Positions 1-9,594 of a stretch of 64,000 nucleotides of DNA are shown here, in pieces (position 1 is the stretch's first letter; every line of letters begins with the position of its first letter). A model generated the notes under the pieces. That model was given only the letters and a program-made list of their open reading frames with translations, did no database searches and was not told the origin of the DNA. The translations under genes and the position numbers were made by a program. The DNA comes from G963669295 sp963669295 (lineage in GTDB: Bacteria > Bacteroidota > Bacteroidia > Flavobacteriales_D > CALLUQ01), in assembly GCA_963669295.1 (NCBI GenBank), contig OY769938.1, positions 1,674,001 to 1,738,000 of the forward strand. Direction: 5' to 3'.

Positions 1-314
1 ATGTAGATACGGCTATTCCATTGGGCTTAATTATGAATGAATTAATCTACAATTGCTTCAAGTACGCATTTGATGAAAAGCAACAAGGACATGTAAACAT
101 CTCATTGAAAGATCGAGGAGCTGACAGTTATGTATTAAACATTGTTGACAATGGAAAAGGTTTACCGGATGACTTTGAGCAACGAAAATCCAAATCACTG
201 GGGCTTAGGCTGGTAACGATGCTTAGCAAGCAACTGGAAGGCGAGTTAGCATTTGAAAGCAGTGAAAAAGGCACCAGCATTAACATCTGGTTCAAGCACC
301 AGGAAGACCATTAA
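1..314 (+). CDS. Sensor histidine kinase, C-terminal ATPase domain (5' end outside window)
   Basis: The reading frame is already open at the left edge (first whole codon at base 3), so only the last ~104 residues are seen. They carry the ATP-binding (HATPase) signature: an N-box (NELIYNCFKYAF), a G1 box (VDNGKGLPDDF), a G2 box (SLGLRLV) and a final KGTSINIWF strand. The spelling of the N-box region resembles the HisKA_2 class, whose phospho-acceptor His would lie upstream of the window. The LytTR response regulator that follows after 12 bp is the obvious partner. An internal ATG at 33 is within the conserved domain and is not the start. Sensor input and localisation cannot be judged. Confidence 0.85.
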   Translation, partial: VDTAIPLGLIMNELIYNCFKYAFDEKQQGHVNISLKDRGADSYVLNIVDNGKGLPDDFEQRKSKSLGLRLVTMLSKQLEGELAFESSEKGTSINIWFKHQEDH

Positions 315-326
315 CACTATAAAACT

Positions 327-1073
327 ATGCTTATGGATAAGTTAAAAGTATTGATTGTCGAAGATGAATTCATCATCGCTGAGAGCTTAAAAGACATCGT
401 TGAAGACCTTGGCTACGAAGTTGTGGGCATGGCAATAAGAGCTGAAGAAGCGATAGAACTACTTGAAGCTGAGCAACCGGACCTGGCAATACTTGACATT
501 ACTCTAAAAGGAGAAAAAGATGGCATTTGGTTGGCAGAGCAAATAAAAGCCAACCACAAAATTCCATACATTTTTCTGTCTTCGCATGGCGACCAATCTA
601 CGGTGCAACGAGCAGTAAAAACCAAGCCATATGGTTATCTGATGAAGCCTTTTCAAAAAGCAGACATCTATACTGCTATTAGCCTTGCACTAAGCAATTA
701 TGAAAATGAGCGCAATCAAACACCAGCCGAAATTGCTGAAGAAACAAGTAACATCATCATCAAAAACAGCATTTTTATTAAAGATGGTCATCTGTTTGTA
801 AAGCTCCCTTTTCATACCGTTCTATTTGTTAAAGCCGATGGCAACTACCTTGAAATACACACCGACAGTAAGCGACGACTGATAAAAAGTTCGTTAAAGG
901 AGTTCATTAAAAAATTGCCACAGCACATCTTCATGCAAGCACATCGATCATACGTAGTTAACGTGGAAAAGGTAGAAAGCTTTGGTGCAACAGTTTTAAA
1001 CATCAATCAACACGAAATCCCAATCAGCGCCAATTACAAAGATGAGTTGGTTGCTAAACTAATGACCTTATAG
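327..1073 (+). CDS. LytTR-family response regulator
   Basis: A two-component response regulator of 248 residues. Residues 6-125 form a receiver domain with the acidic pair at 13-14 (VEDE), the phospho-accepting Asp at 57 (LAILDITLKG) and a conserved Lys near 110 (YLMKPF). Residues ~145-245 form a LytTR DNA-binding domain (KADGNYLEIHT, FMQAHRSYVVNVEKV). It starts 12 bp after the histidine kinase fragment and is probably cotranscribed with it, so kinase and regulator form one signalling pair. ATGs at codons 1 and 3 are both possible starts. Its target genes cannot be read from the sequence. It is distinct from the two LytTR regulators at 8.7-10.4 kb. Confidence 0.9.
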   Translation: MLMDKLKVLIVEDEFIIAESLKDIVEDLGYEVVGMAIRAEEAIELLEAEQPDLAILDITLKGEKDGIWLAEQIKANHKIPYIFLSSHGDQSTVQRAVKTKPYGYLMKPFQKADIYTAISLALSNYENERNQTPAEIAEETSNIIIKNSIFIKDGHLFVKLPFHTVLFVKADGNYLEIHTDSKRRLIKSSLKEFIKKLPQHIFMQAHRSYVVNVEKVESFGATVLNINQHEIPISANYKDELVAKLMTL

Positions 1074-1168
1074 CCTGAGTGTCTTGTACAATTTTGTCTT
1101 TTTTTAATGCCTGATTAACCAATCGCATTTTCTTTCGCATTAGGGTTATGAAAACCCACCGTGTTTAA

Positions 1169-1176
1169 TATCTTTG
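1169..1176 (+). promoter_or_regulatory. Bacteroidota -7 element upstream of the M24 peptidase
   Basis: The octamer TATCTTTG matches the Bacteroidota -7 consensus TAnnTTTG and lies 28 bp before the ATG at 1204. No clear -33 TTTG is present at the usual distance. Its position argues against the earlier TTG (1174) as a translation start, since that codon lies inside the promoter element. Confidence 0.5.
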
Positions 1177-1203
1177 GTATCCATTCAAACTAAGCACGAC
1201 GTT

Positions 1204-2508
1204 ATGAAATATGCACCTATAGATCGCAACCTTTTCATTGAAAACCGCAAGAGGTTTGCAGCCCAATTAAAATCAAATTCTTTGGCTATTTTCAATGCCA
1301 ATGACATTATGCCAACCAACGCTGATGGAACCATGCCTTTTAGGCAAAACAACGACCTATTTCATCTATCAGGTGTAGATCAAGAAGAAAGCATACTTGT
1401 TATTTTTCCTGATGCAAAGGAAGAAAAGCACCAAGAAATTTTATTCTTGAAAGAAACCAGCGAGGAGATTGCCATTTGGGAAGGTGCAAAACTAACGAAA
1501 GAAGGTGCTCTAAAAACCTCTGGAATAAAAACCGTTTACTGGCTCACCGAATTCAATCGTATTTTCACCACTTTAATGAGTGAGGTACAAAATGTGTACT
1601 TAAACACCAACGAACACCTTCGGGCCAATGTAGAGGTAGAAACACGCGATGCGCGATTTATCAAGTGGTGCAAAGCTCATTTTCCCCTACATACCTATGA
1701 AAGATCTGCTCCTATTATGCATACCATAAGAGCCATTAAGGCTCCTGAAGAGATTGCATTGATCCAACAAGCTTGTGATATAACTGAAAAAGGATTACGT
1801 CGGATCTTAAACTTCATTCAACCAGGCGTAACTGAATATGAGATTGAAGCTGAATTGGCTCATGAATTTATTCGTAACCGTTCTAGAGGGTTTGCATATA
1901 CCCCCATTATTGCTTCGGGAAGTAGTGCTTGTGTATTGCATTACATTGACAACGATAAAGCTTGCAACGATGGCGAAGTAATTCTAATGGATTTTGGTGC
2001 CGAATACGCCAATTATGCTTCTGACCTCACACGTTGTGTGCCTGTAAATGGAAGATTTACCGAACGACAACGAACCGTTTATAATGCCGTATTAAAAGTG
2101 ATGAAAGAAGCAACAAATATGCTTCGTCCTGGTACTATGCTTGCTGACTACCACAAAGAAGTAGGACGTATTATGGAAGCGGAACTAATAGGGCTGGGAC
2201 TATTAGACCGTGCTGATGTAGAAAAGCAAAACCCTGAAAAGCCCCTTTATAAAAAGTACTTCATGCATGGAACCTCTCATTTCCTTGGTTTAGATGTACA
2301 CGACGTTGGGCATTGGAACAAGCCTATTGAAGCTGGCATGGTGTTTACTTGCGAGCCCGGCATATACATCCTAGAGGAAGGGTTGGGTATTCGGTTAGAA
2401 AACGACATTCTTGTTACAGATGGTTCTCCCATTGATTTAATGCAAAATATTCCTATCGAAGCCGACGAAATTGAGGAACTCATGAACACTACTGTGGCAG
2501 TGAGCTAA
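1204..2508 (+). CDS. M24 family aminopeptidase P-like (Xaa-Pro aminopeptidase)
   Basis: A metallopeptidase expected to remove N-terminal residues preceding proline. The N-terminal ~170 residues look like the aminopeptidase P N-domain (FRQNNDLFHLSGVDQEES) and the rest is the M24 'pita-bread' fold. The metal ligands are visible in order: Asp in MDFGAEYANY, Asp in ASDLTR, His in HGTSHFLGLDVHD, Glu in TCEPGIYI and Glu in GIRLENDILV. There is no signal peptide, so it should be cytoplasmic. A TTG at 1174 would add ten residues, but it overlaps a -7 promoter element; the ATG at 1204 (MKYAPIDRNLF) fits the family start better. An alpha/beta hydrolase follows after 4 bp. Confidence 0.9.
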   Translation: MKYAPIDRNLFIENRKRFAAQLKSNSLAIFNANDIMPTNADGTMPFRQNNDLFHLSGVDQEESILVIFPDAKEEKHQEILFLKETSEEIAIWEGAKLTKEGALKTSGIKTVYWLTEFNRIFTTLMSEVQNVYLNTNEHLRANVEVETRDARFIKWCKAHFPLHTYERSAPIMHTIRAIKAPEEIALIQQACDITEKGLRRILNFIQPGVTEYEIEAELAHEFIRNRSRGFAYTPIIASGSSACVLHYIDNDKACNDGEVILMDFGAEYANYASDLTRCVPVNGRFTERQRTVYNAVLKVMKEATNMLRPGTMLADYHKEVGRIMEAELIGLGLLDRADVEKQNPEKPLYKKYFMHGTSHFLGLDVHDVGHWNKPIEAGMVFTCEPGIYILEEGLGIRLENDILVTDGSPIDLMQNIPIEADEIEELMNTTVAVS

Positions 2509-2512
2509 CCCA

Positions 2513-3310
2513 ATGGCTTATACTTCGTTTCAAGGGAAAAAAATTTACTACACCACTCAAGGTAATGGACCCGTAGTAGTGTTGCTTCATGGCTTTCTTG
2601 AGTCAAGCAATATGTGGCCACCGGTTATGGATGCTTTTAAGCATTGCCAGGTCGTTACTATTGATTTACCAGGCCATGGTAAAACCGAAACATTTGGCTC
2701 AATCCACAGCATGGCATTAATGGCCAGATGTGTAAAAGCAGTAGTTGATGAATTAAAGATCAATGCTTTCTCTATTGTTGGTCACTCAATGGGAGGGTAT
2801 GTTGCTTTGGAGTTCGCTTCCATTTTTCAGCAGCAATTAAATGGTCTTTGCTTACTGCATTCAACAGCAAACTCTGATAGCCCTAACAAGCAAAAGGATC
2901 GGGATCGCGCAGCAAAGGTATTGCAACTAAATGCATCTGTGTTTATTCGTGAAGCCATTCCTAATTTGTTTGCTCCAGAAAACAGGGTAAAATACCATGC
3001 TGCATGCACTGAACTCAAAAAAGAAGCTTTAAAGGTTTCCATCGAAGGCGCTCAGGCATGTTTAATGGGCATGAAAGAACGAAAAGATCACTGTGCTCTG
3101 ATAGAACAGTTTAAACATCCGGTATGGTATATTTTAGGAGATAAAGACCCAGTGCTGCCCATCGAAAAGATGCAGCAACAACTACAGAAAAATGTGCACA
3201 CGGTAATACTAAAAAATGTAGGGCATATGGGATTTATAGAAGCACAAGAGGACGTGCTTAATGCCTTGAAGGCCTATGTTACCGCTTGTAAGCTAGCTTA
3301 CTTTAAATAA
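2513..3310 (+). CDS. Alpha/beta hydrolase
   Basis: A 265-residue alpha/beta-fold hydrolase. The oxyanion motif LLHGF is at 25-29, the nucleophile elbow GHSMGG places the catalytic Ser at 92, the acid is probably the Asp of LGDKDPVLP, and the His is in NVGHMGF near the C terminus. It resembles the broad BioH/MenH/esterase group, and the substrate cannot be told from the sequence. It sits 4 bp behind the M24 peptidase gene, so the two are very probably cotranscribed. Its last 18 bp overlap the convergent small gene at 3293-3568. Confidence 0.88.
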   Translation: MAYTSFQGKKIYYTTQGNGPVVVLLHGFLESSNMWPPVMDAFKHCQVVTIDLPGHGKTETFGSIHSMALMARCVKAVVDELKINAFSIVGHSMGGYVALEFASIFQQQLNGLCLLHSTANSDSPNKQKDRDRAAKVLQLNASVFIREAIPNLFAPENRVKYHAACTELKKEALKVSIEGAQACLMGMKERKDHCALIEQFKHPVWYILGDKDPVLPIEKMQQQLQKNVHTVILKNVGHMGFIEAQEDVLNALKAYVTACKLAYFK

Positions 3311-3568
3311 CGATTTTATGATCTCGCTTCCATCAACAACCCACAACATATAACGTTCTTTCCCCAATTTCTCTATACAAATTTCTGTAAGGTCATCATC
3401 CAACTTTCCTGTGCTGATTACCCTACCATCGAGGTCACAAACGTCATAAATAGCATCTTTGTTTTTAGGGGTATACTTTACCAACAACCGATCAGGGTCA
3501 GTAGCCTGTGAGACATCTATTTCTTCCATAGCAGACAGCAACTGTTTAGCACTGTATGATTGTTTCAT
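3293..3568 (-). CDS. Small hypothetical protein
   Basis: A 91-residue protein that I do not recognise. It begins MKQSYSAKQLLSAMEEID, is hydrophilic and mixed-charge, and has no signal peptide or membrane segment. The middle (DAIYDVCDLDGRVISTG) and end (YMLWVVDGSEIIKSLFKVS) look like alternating beta strands, as in a small compact domain. Codon use is like its neighbours. It converges on the alpha/beta hydrolase gene with an 18-bp overlap. Confidence is moderate because only length and plausible composition support it. Confidence 0.6.
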   Translation of the reverse strand: MKQSYSAKQLLSAMEEIDVSQATDPDRLLVKYTPKNKDAIYDVCDLDGRVISTGKLDDDLTEICIEKLGKERYMLWVVDGSEIIKSLFKVS

Positions 3569-3836
3569 AGCAGCAAATAATTAACAAGTAAAACTTTACC
3601 AGGAAGTGGCTTTAGATGATCGCTTCATTCATCCTCAAGGATGTTCACTGCCTTAGCGCGTAAGCGTTATATATACTACGTGCGAATTGTTGCTTTGTTT
3701 CAAGCTATTGGTTAATTTTTTATTTATGCTTCTTTCCTCCATCATTAACCATTGATTGTGAAGTATTTGCTATACTAAAGCAGGAAAATTCTTGGTTTAG
3801 TTGAGGAGGAAACTATAACGCTGCAATCTTTTCTAA

Positions 3837-3860
3837 AAAGCAAAAGAGGCTCTAAGAGCC
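3837..3860 (-). terminator. Probable terminator of the 1348-residue secreted protein gene
   Basis: Read on the minus strand, a GGCTCT/AGAGCC inverted repeat (3848-3860) is followed by a T-rich run (TCTTTTGCTTTT). It lies ~130 bp after the stop of the minus-strand gene ending at 3987. The stem is short (5-6 bp), so efficiency is uncertain. Confidence 0.5.
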
Positions 3861-3914
3861 CCCTTGACTAAAAAAATAAGTTCGGATGGTTAATGCGGTG
3901 AATGGTTCGGGACC

Positions 3915-3942
3915 ACAGGTGTTGTGCATACTCAACACCTGT
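3915..3942 (-). other. Perfect 10-bp inverted repeat in a 3' UTR
   Basis: ACAGGTGTTG and CAACACCTGT pair perfectly around an 8-base loop, 45 bp after the stop codon of the minus-strand gene ending at 3987. No T tract follows on either strand, so it is more likely an mRNA 3'-end stabilising hairpin than a terminator. Confidence 0.5.
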
Positions 3943-3986
3943 AGCAATGCTACTGATAGAAAACTCGTCTATCCCATGAATTCTAA

Positions 3987-6900
3987 CTAAAAATTCTCCA
4001 AATCAGCAGGTCTTGTTGCCCCAAACCATTTTAATACTTTCTCGCCTATCCCTGGAGCATTTATGTGAATGATATATACCCCTCCAGAAATCGGTATGTT
4101 GGCATGGTTTTTCAAATCCCAATCCAACGATGTACTTGGGCTCGACTTATGAAACTGCCTTACCAGGGTTCCAGAAACATTGTAAATCGATACTGTACAT
4201 TCTTCTGGTAAATTGGTCACCTTTACACGTTGATCAAGCCTACTGGTTTCATAAGCGGAATAAGCATAATAAGGGTTTGGTACTACATTAATCAAAGCCA
4301 GAGCATCTTCCGCAGTTACCAGGTCATCCGTTGTAGAAGCTAATTCTCCCATGCTGAACTGATACATTGGATAATCATTATTATCACTTACTCCTGTATA
4401 ATAGGTTTCGTAGGGTTTGGCCACCCTCAATTTAATTCGAGCAGTAGACTCCAATAATGAACGGTTAGGTGCCACTAATGGTAACCCTACCCACATGGCA
4501 CGTTGCCAAACAAACCTCGGAGCACCTGGAGATGGACTACTGAGCCGTTCATGCATGAACTGCCCTTCATCGTACATTGGAAATTGCCCCATATTACCGC
4601 TATTGCCTCTTTCGTTGATAAAAACATATACATAATGCATTCCCCCAAACAACGGTGTTCCAAGCGTGGAATAAACATTGCCGGTTGGGTTCCACTGCAT
4701 ATCACGTCCGTTTTCAGTAGCCAACCATGAGTTCTCTCCAAACGCCATGTTCAACCGCTCTCCTGTCTCTACATCAATGGCATAACCCGGAAACCAGCCC
4801 ATTCCCGTTTCAGCAATAAAGTTGGGATCGTCTGGGTTAGTGCTTGCCCCAGTTCCTGCAATGGCTTTACTTCCATATTTATCTACAGATGGAGCAGCAC
4901 GCATTCGCATTTTGTTAGCTCCTCCTTCCGACAAACCAGGATCTGGCTGCATCTCAATAACCGGGCAACGCGTCCACAACGATCGGTCTGCAGTAAAAAC
5001 AATGTCAACACTTTGTAGGGCATCCATTTCAAAAAACCCATGTGATAACAATTCATTAGAAGGGCCCAGGTTATTCCATGAAGTAAGGGCATAAGGAGTC
5101 CAGGTACCGCCCAGTATATCTTCGTAAGTTTCGTCTGGATCCCAAAAGAACTCACTCCCATTAATGGAGGTAGAGTGATCATCATAGGCCGAACTATCTT
5201 CGTCGCTCGATATACCACTTCGAATCCAGTTTTGCGCAAAGAAGCCATCAACATCAGGCACACCCGACAACCATTGTTTCGATGAATCCTCAAACGAAAT
5301 TGCTGCTGCCAGCAAGTCTGTTTTGGTAAAGGGAGTGTGATCGTCGTACAAATACTGTTCGATATGAACAGATATTCCATACTCAGGAACCAATTGTTCG
5401 TTCCCTACTTGTATCGTTTTATCCGAAAAAATTGTGTCTCCAAGAGTAGTATTGATAAGCATCCAGGTAGCATTGTTTACTTCCTGCAACGAATCCGGAA
5501 CAAACCGTAAAATAAAATCGTGCGCGGGAACATTCAACGGATCTATCACTTTTACATTAATGGGCCCCTGTCCAGCACGATATGTTGGCGTAAGCACTTT
5601 CCACGGAGGTCCTGCCATTGCCTCCATTTCTGAGGCATAAGTCATGTTAAGCACTCGCGCGCCATTACCTTGGCCTTCTATTCGAGTAATTTCGGGGCTA
5701 TCGCCATAATTAGCCGTATGTACCGTTCCCCCTGCTTCTGGTGCAGGGATATGAGGAATGCCAACAAATTTTGCTATTTCACCACCATTAGCGCTTCTTC
5801 TACTCGCTTTATATGGTTTCTTTTGTCCATCAAGGTAATTAGGGTCGTTGGGGTCATAGGTTTTAAAATTGTTATACGCATAAGCAATGGCCATGTAGTA
5901 ATATTGCTTATGATTAATGAGCCTTCGATCTCCTGTAGCAAAAACATCTTCCGTAATTTTAATAGAATGACTAATCCCATCATCAGCTCCATCTACCATT
6001 TCCATCGGAACATTTACACCCATGCCTTCATCCAATTCATAATTAACGAGCTGGCCTATGCTATCTTTTATGTCAGATTGAAAAACCAGCCTTGCCAAAT
6101 CTGGATCTCCTAAATCTGCAGCAGATACATTATCATTTTTTAGTTGGAATATCTGGTAGCCCTGAAAGCGATAATTACGATCGTATATAGTTGTAAATGT
6201 CGAATCTTGAGCAGTATACTGCCCTGTAATAGAGTCGTAAATATAGCTCGTCACTGTGCTTGTTACACTCTCTGGAATAAAGGGATCCAGTTCTTCATAG
6301 GCTTCATTATAATTGTTGGAATTAGTGGGGTTTTTTATGGTTAAAATCAATGTTTTATCCATTTCCTGAATCGCCATATCCGGAGCATCAGGGCCATCCA
6401 ATATCCTAAAGCAATTTTCAAAAAGTGCTTGAGCCTTATCGTCGGCCACCCTTAGTGCTTCCACCGAAGCAAACGGATCGCTAGAACTGGCACGCGCATA
6501 TAGTACACCTACTGTAATGTTGTTTACTGCACCTGGCTCTAAAGTAAACGGGCCAGCCGATTGCATAAATCGTTTATCAAGGGGAGTGTTCCCTTCGGTT
6601 AACTCACTCCATGCTGGTTGGGCATTTCCCCCCGTACCCCAAGCTAAAGGGTCTGTGTCTCCAGGAAACATAAAATCAGCTGTTTGCGATGGATCTCCTC
6701 CTCCTGAAGTATGACCGTTTCCTCCATATACCATTGGAGTACCATCCCTCCAAATCCCACGCATGTAATCATAGTATTCCTTTCCGTTCTGTGGATCTCC
6801 AGTTGGAAGCCCCTGATCATTAATGTGATACAAAAATCTTCGCATTCCAAACCGCTCGTTGTCAGGTTCTCCATCCCCATAGCCAAGCCCATTCAGGGCT

Positions 6901-8033
6901 TCATCAGTGCCAATGCCAAATGCATTATCAATCCCGTCATAATCTTGATAAGGGCCTTCAAAAAAATCGACCCCTATTGCTGGGGGGTTAGCTCCATAAC
7001 CAATTGCTCCACGGTTATCCTGATCAAAAGCATCACCATTGTAGCAATAAGCTAACCCTCTTCCCACATCACATCCAACATAATCGTCGTCCGGGTTCCC
7101 CAGGTCAACATCCACCCACTGTGCAAAGTATGTATCGTTAAGGGTTTGTGTACCCCTGTTGATCATCTCGTAATTGTAGAAAGTCATGTTATTGATTTCA
7201 TCATTGGTGGCAAAAGCAAAAGCCTGACCGTGAATTTCCATACCTATCGCTTGCTCTCCTGTTTCAGTGTGGATGTTTCCCTTATCATTAAAAACCCACC
7301 AAATTGTTTGATCGCCATACAATGGTACCCGATCTTCTCTTCGCCTGGTCTTACAATTGATCTCTTTATCTAAATCGTAGAATGGGTAATCTCCATTCTG
7401 CGGTTCGTACCACCCATTGTCATCTACATCTTTAAAAGGAGCTAAAAAATGATCTTGCCCCTCTGAAGCATTTCCATGGGCAGGCCAATTCAAAATAGAT
7501 GATGGAATTTGGTAATTAGGAAAGCTCGCATTCGCATCACAGTTGGGATCTTCATTGCAACGAAACCATGCTCTAAATTGCTCTACCTCCGCTCTGCTTA
7601 TTACAAAATGTCGGTCGAATTTGTTACAGGTTTCAGGCGTAACAGTTGCATCGTTATTCGTCAATGGCCCTGTCCAAAAGTCGTTCCCTTGCCGAAACAT
7701 TAGCGCAGCGATTTTTAATTGCCCATTCGCATCTTCTCCACCCATCCACAATGAGCCTGCATAGATCGCTGTATGACCTGAACCTTTAGGCACTTCATAA
7801 CGAGCGCTTATTTGGTCGTACCACAAATCGCCACCAGAATTTACAAGTGCCCGAACATTGTTTAAGTCCAATTCCGTAGAAGCGGTAGCTGGAGCACAGC
7901 CTGCAGCACGAGAAGCATTGGTAGTAACATTAGATTGGCGAGTACCATCAGGTTTATACGCCGAAAATGAAATGGAAAGTAGGAGGATGGTTACAAGTCC
8001 AAAGAATTTCTTCGAATAATTCATATTACACAC
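3987..8033 (-). CDS. Large secreted protein with T9SS type-A C-terminal sorting domain
   Basis: A 1348-residue exported protein. A lipophilic signal sequence (FFGLVTILLLSISFSA) lies at about residues 10-25, and the ATG at codon 4 (MNYSKKFF, 8024) is an equally good start. The last ~90 residues are a type-A T9SS sorting domain: VVPNPYYAYS, then TVSIYNVSGTLVRQF, then GGVYIIHINAPGIGEKVLKW. The central part is a long beta-rich passenger with many Asp/Asn/Gly loops (DVDDNGWYEPQNGDYPFYDL) and no enzyme motif that I recognise. Proteins of this build are common and uncharacterised in Bacteroidota. It should cross the inner membrane by Sec and be exported or anchored at the surface by T9SS. The gene stands alone. 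Confidence 0.88.
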   Translation of the reverse strand: MCNMNYSKKFFGLVTILLLSISFSAYKPDGTRQSNVTTNASRAAGCAPATASTELDLNNVRALVNSGGDLWYDQISARYEVPKGSGHTAIYAGSLWMGGEDANGQLKIAALMFRQGNDFWTGPLTNNDATVTPETCNKFDRHFVISRAEVEQFRAWFRCNEDPNCDANASFPNYQIPSSILNWPAHGNASEGQDHFLAPFKDVDDNGWYEPQNGDYPFYDLDKEINCKTRRREDRVPLYGDQTIWWVFNDKGNIHTETGEQAIGMEIHGQAFAFATNDEINNMTFYNYEMINRGTQTLNDTYFAQWVDVDLGNPDDDYVGCDVGRGLAYCYNGDAFDQDNRGAIGYGANPPAIGVDFFEGPYQDYDGIDNAFGIGTDEALNGLGYGDGEPDNERFGMRRFLYHINDQGLPTGDPQNGKEYYDYMRGIWRDGTPMVYGGNGHTSGGGDPSQTADFMFPGDTDPLAWGTGGNAQPAWSELTEGNTPLDKRFMQSAGPFTLEPGAVNNITVGVLYARASSSDPFASVEALRVADDKAQALFENCFRILDGPDAPDMAIQEMDKTLILTIKNPTNSNNYNEAYEELDPFIPESVTSTVTSYIYDSITGQYTAQDSTFTTIYDRNYRFQGYQIFQLKNDNVSAADLGDPDLARLVFQSDIKDSIGQLVNYELDEGMGVNVPMEMVDGADDGISHSIKITEDVFATGDRRLINHKQYYYMAIAYAYNNFKTYDPNDPNYLDGQKKPYKASRRSANGGEIAKFVGIPHIPAPEAGGTVHTANYGDSPEITRIEGQGNGARVLNMTYASEMEAMAGPPWKVLTPTYRAGQGPINVKVIDPLNVPAHDFILRFVPDSLQEVNNATWMLINTTLGDTIFSDKTIQVGNEQLVPEYGISVHIEQYLYDDHTPFTKTDLLAAAISFEDSSKQWLSGVPDVDGFFAQNWIRSGISSDEDSSAYDDHSTSINGSEFFWDPDETYEDILGGTWTPYALTSWNNLGPSNELLSHGFFEMDALQSVDIVFTADRSLWTRCPVIEMQPDPGLSEGGANKMRMRAAPSVDKYGSKAIAGTGASTNPDDPNFIAETGMGWFPGYAIDVETGERLNMAFGENSWLATENGRDMQWNPTGNVYSTLGTPLFGGMHYVYVFINERGNSGNMGQFPMYDEGQFMHERLSSPSPGAPRFVWQRAMWVGLPLVAPNRSLLESTARIKLRVAKPYETYYTGVSDNNDYPMYQFSMGELASTTDDLVTAEDALALINVVPNPYYAYSAYETSRLDQRVKVTNLPEECTVSIYNVSGTLVRQFHKSSPSTSLDWDLKNHANIPISGGVYIIHINAPGIGEKVLKWFGATRPADLENF

Positions 8034-8682
8034 TGTTATTATTTAATGAACTTGAGTTTCTTTTCAACAAAAGGAAAAGGCTGATAATCTTTTCGTAAAG
8101 CTATGTGGATGTTTATTTCGTATCAAACCACATTCTGTAATTTTTATACATGTCTCTATACACCTTGTTTTTATGGTGTTTTCAAATTAAAATACTGATA
8201 ATCAATACATTATTAAACAAACATGTTTGAATTTTCATACATGTCAGCCTGTTTTTTAAAGAAATTCAAAAATATACATGTCTAACACCCTCATTAGATT
8301 TTATAATGCGCTCTATATCTAGCATCGCAACCAGTTTTAACGATTGAAATACGTTGGCACAAATGCAAGAAATGGGGTAAGTTGTTGACCAGTATTGCTG
8401 ACAGACGTTTTGACTTAAAAAACGAGGGTATTTCCTTTATCAACAAAAATCCAACGGCGGTTAATTGGGCAATAAACTTGTTCAAGTATAAGATCCTTCA
8501 TAGTTACAGTTTTGGGTTTATCAATGAAGGGATGGCGGGTAGTTAGTTCATACAAGATAGATACATTGCCCGGTTAGAACAAGCACTAACTAATGTATGG
8601 TATGCCAGAGCAAATAAACGGTAACGATGGATTGCTTAACGGTAAAAATTAATATCTTTAACCTTCAACCGCTTTGAGCCCT
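8034..8682. other. Long intergenic region with a possible gene remnant
   Basis: A 649-bp AT-rich gap between divergent genes. Bases 8034-8290 hold the leader of the minus-strand secreted protein. Bases 8307-8546 (+) form a 79-codon open frame that begins directly after a stop and has no credible start codon. It would read HKCKKWGKLLTSIADRR in the middle and end SFGFINEGMAGS. It may be a decayed gene or chance. Just before the LytTR gene, TATCTTTA (8653-8660) with TTG at 8632 is a near-match to the Bacteroidota promoter. Confidence 0.3.
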
Positions 8683-9459
8683 ATGAAATTGAAGTCTTTG
8701 ATTGTAGACGACGAAGAACTCGCTCGTGAAAACTTGAAAATGCTATTGGAAGAGTACTGCCCCGACATCGAAGTGTTAGGAACAGCAGGCTCTGTTAAAG
8801 AAGCCAAAGCAAAAATCAACGAACTATCACCTCAAGTGGTGTTTCTTGATATTCGCATGCCTTCCGGTGCTGAAGGGTTTGAATTGCTAGAATCGTTGCC
8901 AGAAAAAAAGTTTCAGGTAGTGTTTGTAACCGCATTTAAAGATTATGCCATTAAAGCATTTAATGCCAATGCCATTCACTATGTAATGAAACCTGTTGAC
9001 ATTGAAGATCTTCAACAAGCTGTAGAAAAGCTGAAAAGTTATAGCACCCAGTTCCAGGTTGATCCTGATAATTTTTCCGCTTATATAAAAGCGTTAGAAA
9101 ATCTCACGCAAAACTTGAGCAGCGACGCTCCAATTAAGCGCATTACCATTAACCATTCCAAAGGGTTTAAAATTGTTGATGATGATGACATTGTACATTT
9201 GGAGGCCAATGGCAATTGTACCTCGATTCACTTTAATGACGGGGGGCGCTACCTGGACACCAAAACCATGAAGATTTATGAAAACATTTTAGATGATGTT
9301 AAGTTCTTTCGAATTCATAAATCGCATATTATTAATATGAACTATCTAAAAGAATACCTTAATGAGGATGGTTACTTTGTCATCATGAAAGATGGTGCAC
9401 AACTCCCCATTGCTCGTAATAGGTTAAGCACCTTTATGGAGCGCATTAAGTCCTTGTAG
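8683..9459 (+). CDS. LytTR-family response regulator (first of a tandem pair)
   Basis: A 258-residue regulator. The receiver domain spans residues 3-120, with acidic residues at 9-10 (VDDEE), the phospho-acceptor Asp at 56 (VVFLDIRMP) and Lys in YVMKPVD. A LytTR DNA-binding domain follows at about 155-255 (HLEANGNCTSIHF, FFRIHKSHIINMNYL). The ATG at 8683 is preferred over a TTG at 8674 because it matches the start of the neighbouring paralogue (MKLNSIVIDDE). It is one of two closely similar regulators lying in front of a LytS-type sensor kinase, so it probably takes phosphate from that kinase or competes for it. The 135-bp gap to the next gene suggests it may have its own transcript. Confidence 0.9.
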   Translation: MKLKSLIVDDEELARENLKMLLEEYCPDIEVLGTAGSVKEAKAKINELSPQVVFLDIRMPSGAEGFELLESLPEKKFQVVFVTAFKDYAIKAFNANAIHYVMKPVDIEDLQQAVEKLKSYSTQFQVDPDNFSAYIKALENLTQNLSSDAPIKRITINHSKGFKIVDDDDIVHLEANGNCTSIHFNDGGRYLDTKTMKIYENILDDVKFFRIHKSHIINMNYLKEYLNEDGYFVIMKDGAQLPIARNRLSTFMERIKSL

Positions 9460-9594
9460 CATTGCCGCTCAATCAATAATTACCCCCAATCAATCATTGA
9501 ACCATACCATTTACTTCATTGGTCTGCAATTCTAAGGCATTGGTATTATATTGTTTCTAGTTATCCCATAACATGAACCGCAACCACAGTTGTT

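Larger units (their letters stand above)
3569..3986. other. Intergenic region with two hairpins
   Basis: A 418-bp AT-rich gap with no convincing gene. Its right part holds the 3' end of the minus-strand secreted-protein transcript: a perfect 10-bp hairpin at 3915-3942 and a terminator-like hairpin at 3848-3860. The left part (3569-3840) would carry the promoter of the small gene at 3293-3568; I see no clear element in it. Confidence 0.5.

Noticed and set aside
1174..1203. TTG at 1174 as the start of the M24 peptidase
   Set aside because: It lies inside the TATCTTTG promoter element, and the ten extra residues are unlike the family N terminus.
8294..8485. A 63-codon minus-strand frame in the gap before the LytTR pair
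   Set aside because: It has no promoter, no ribosome-binding context and no recognisable features, and it overlaps the equally weak plus-strand open frame.
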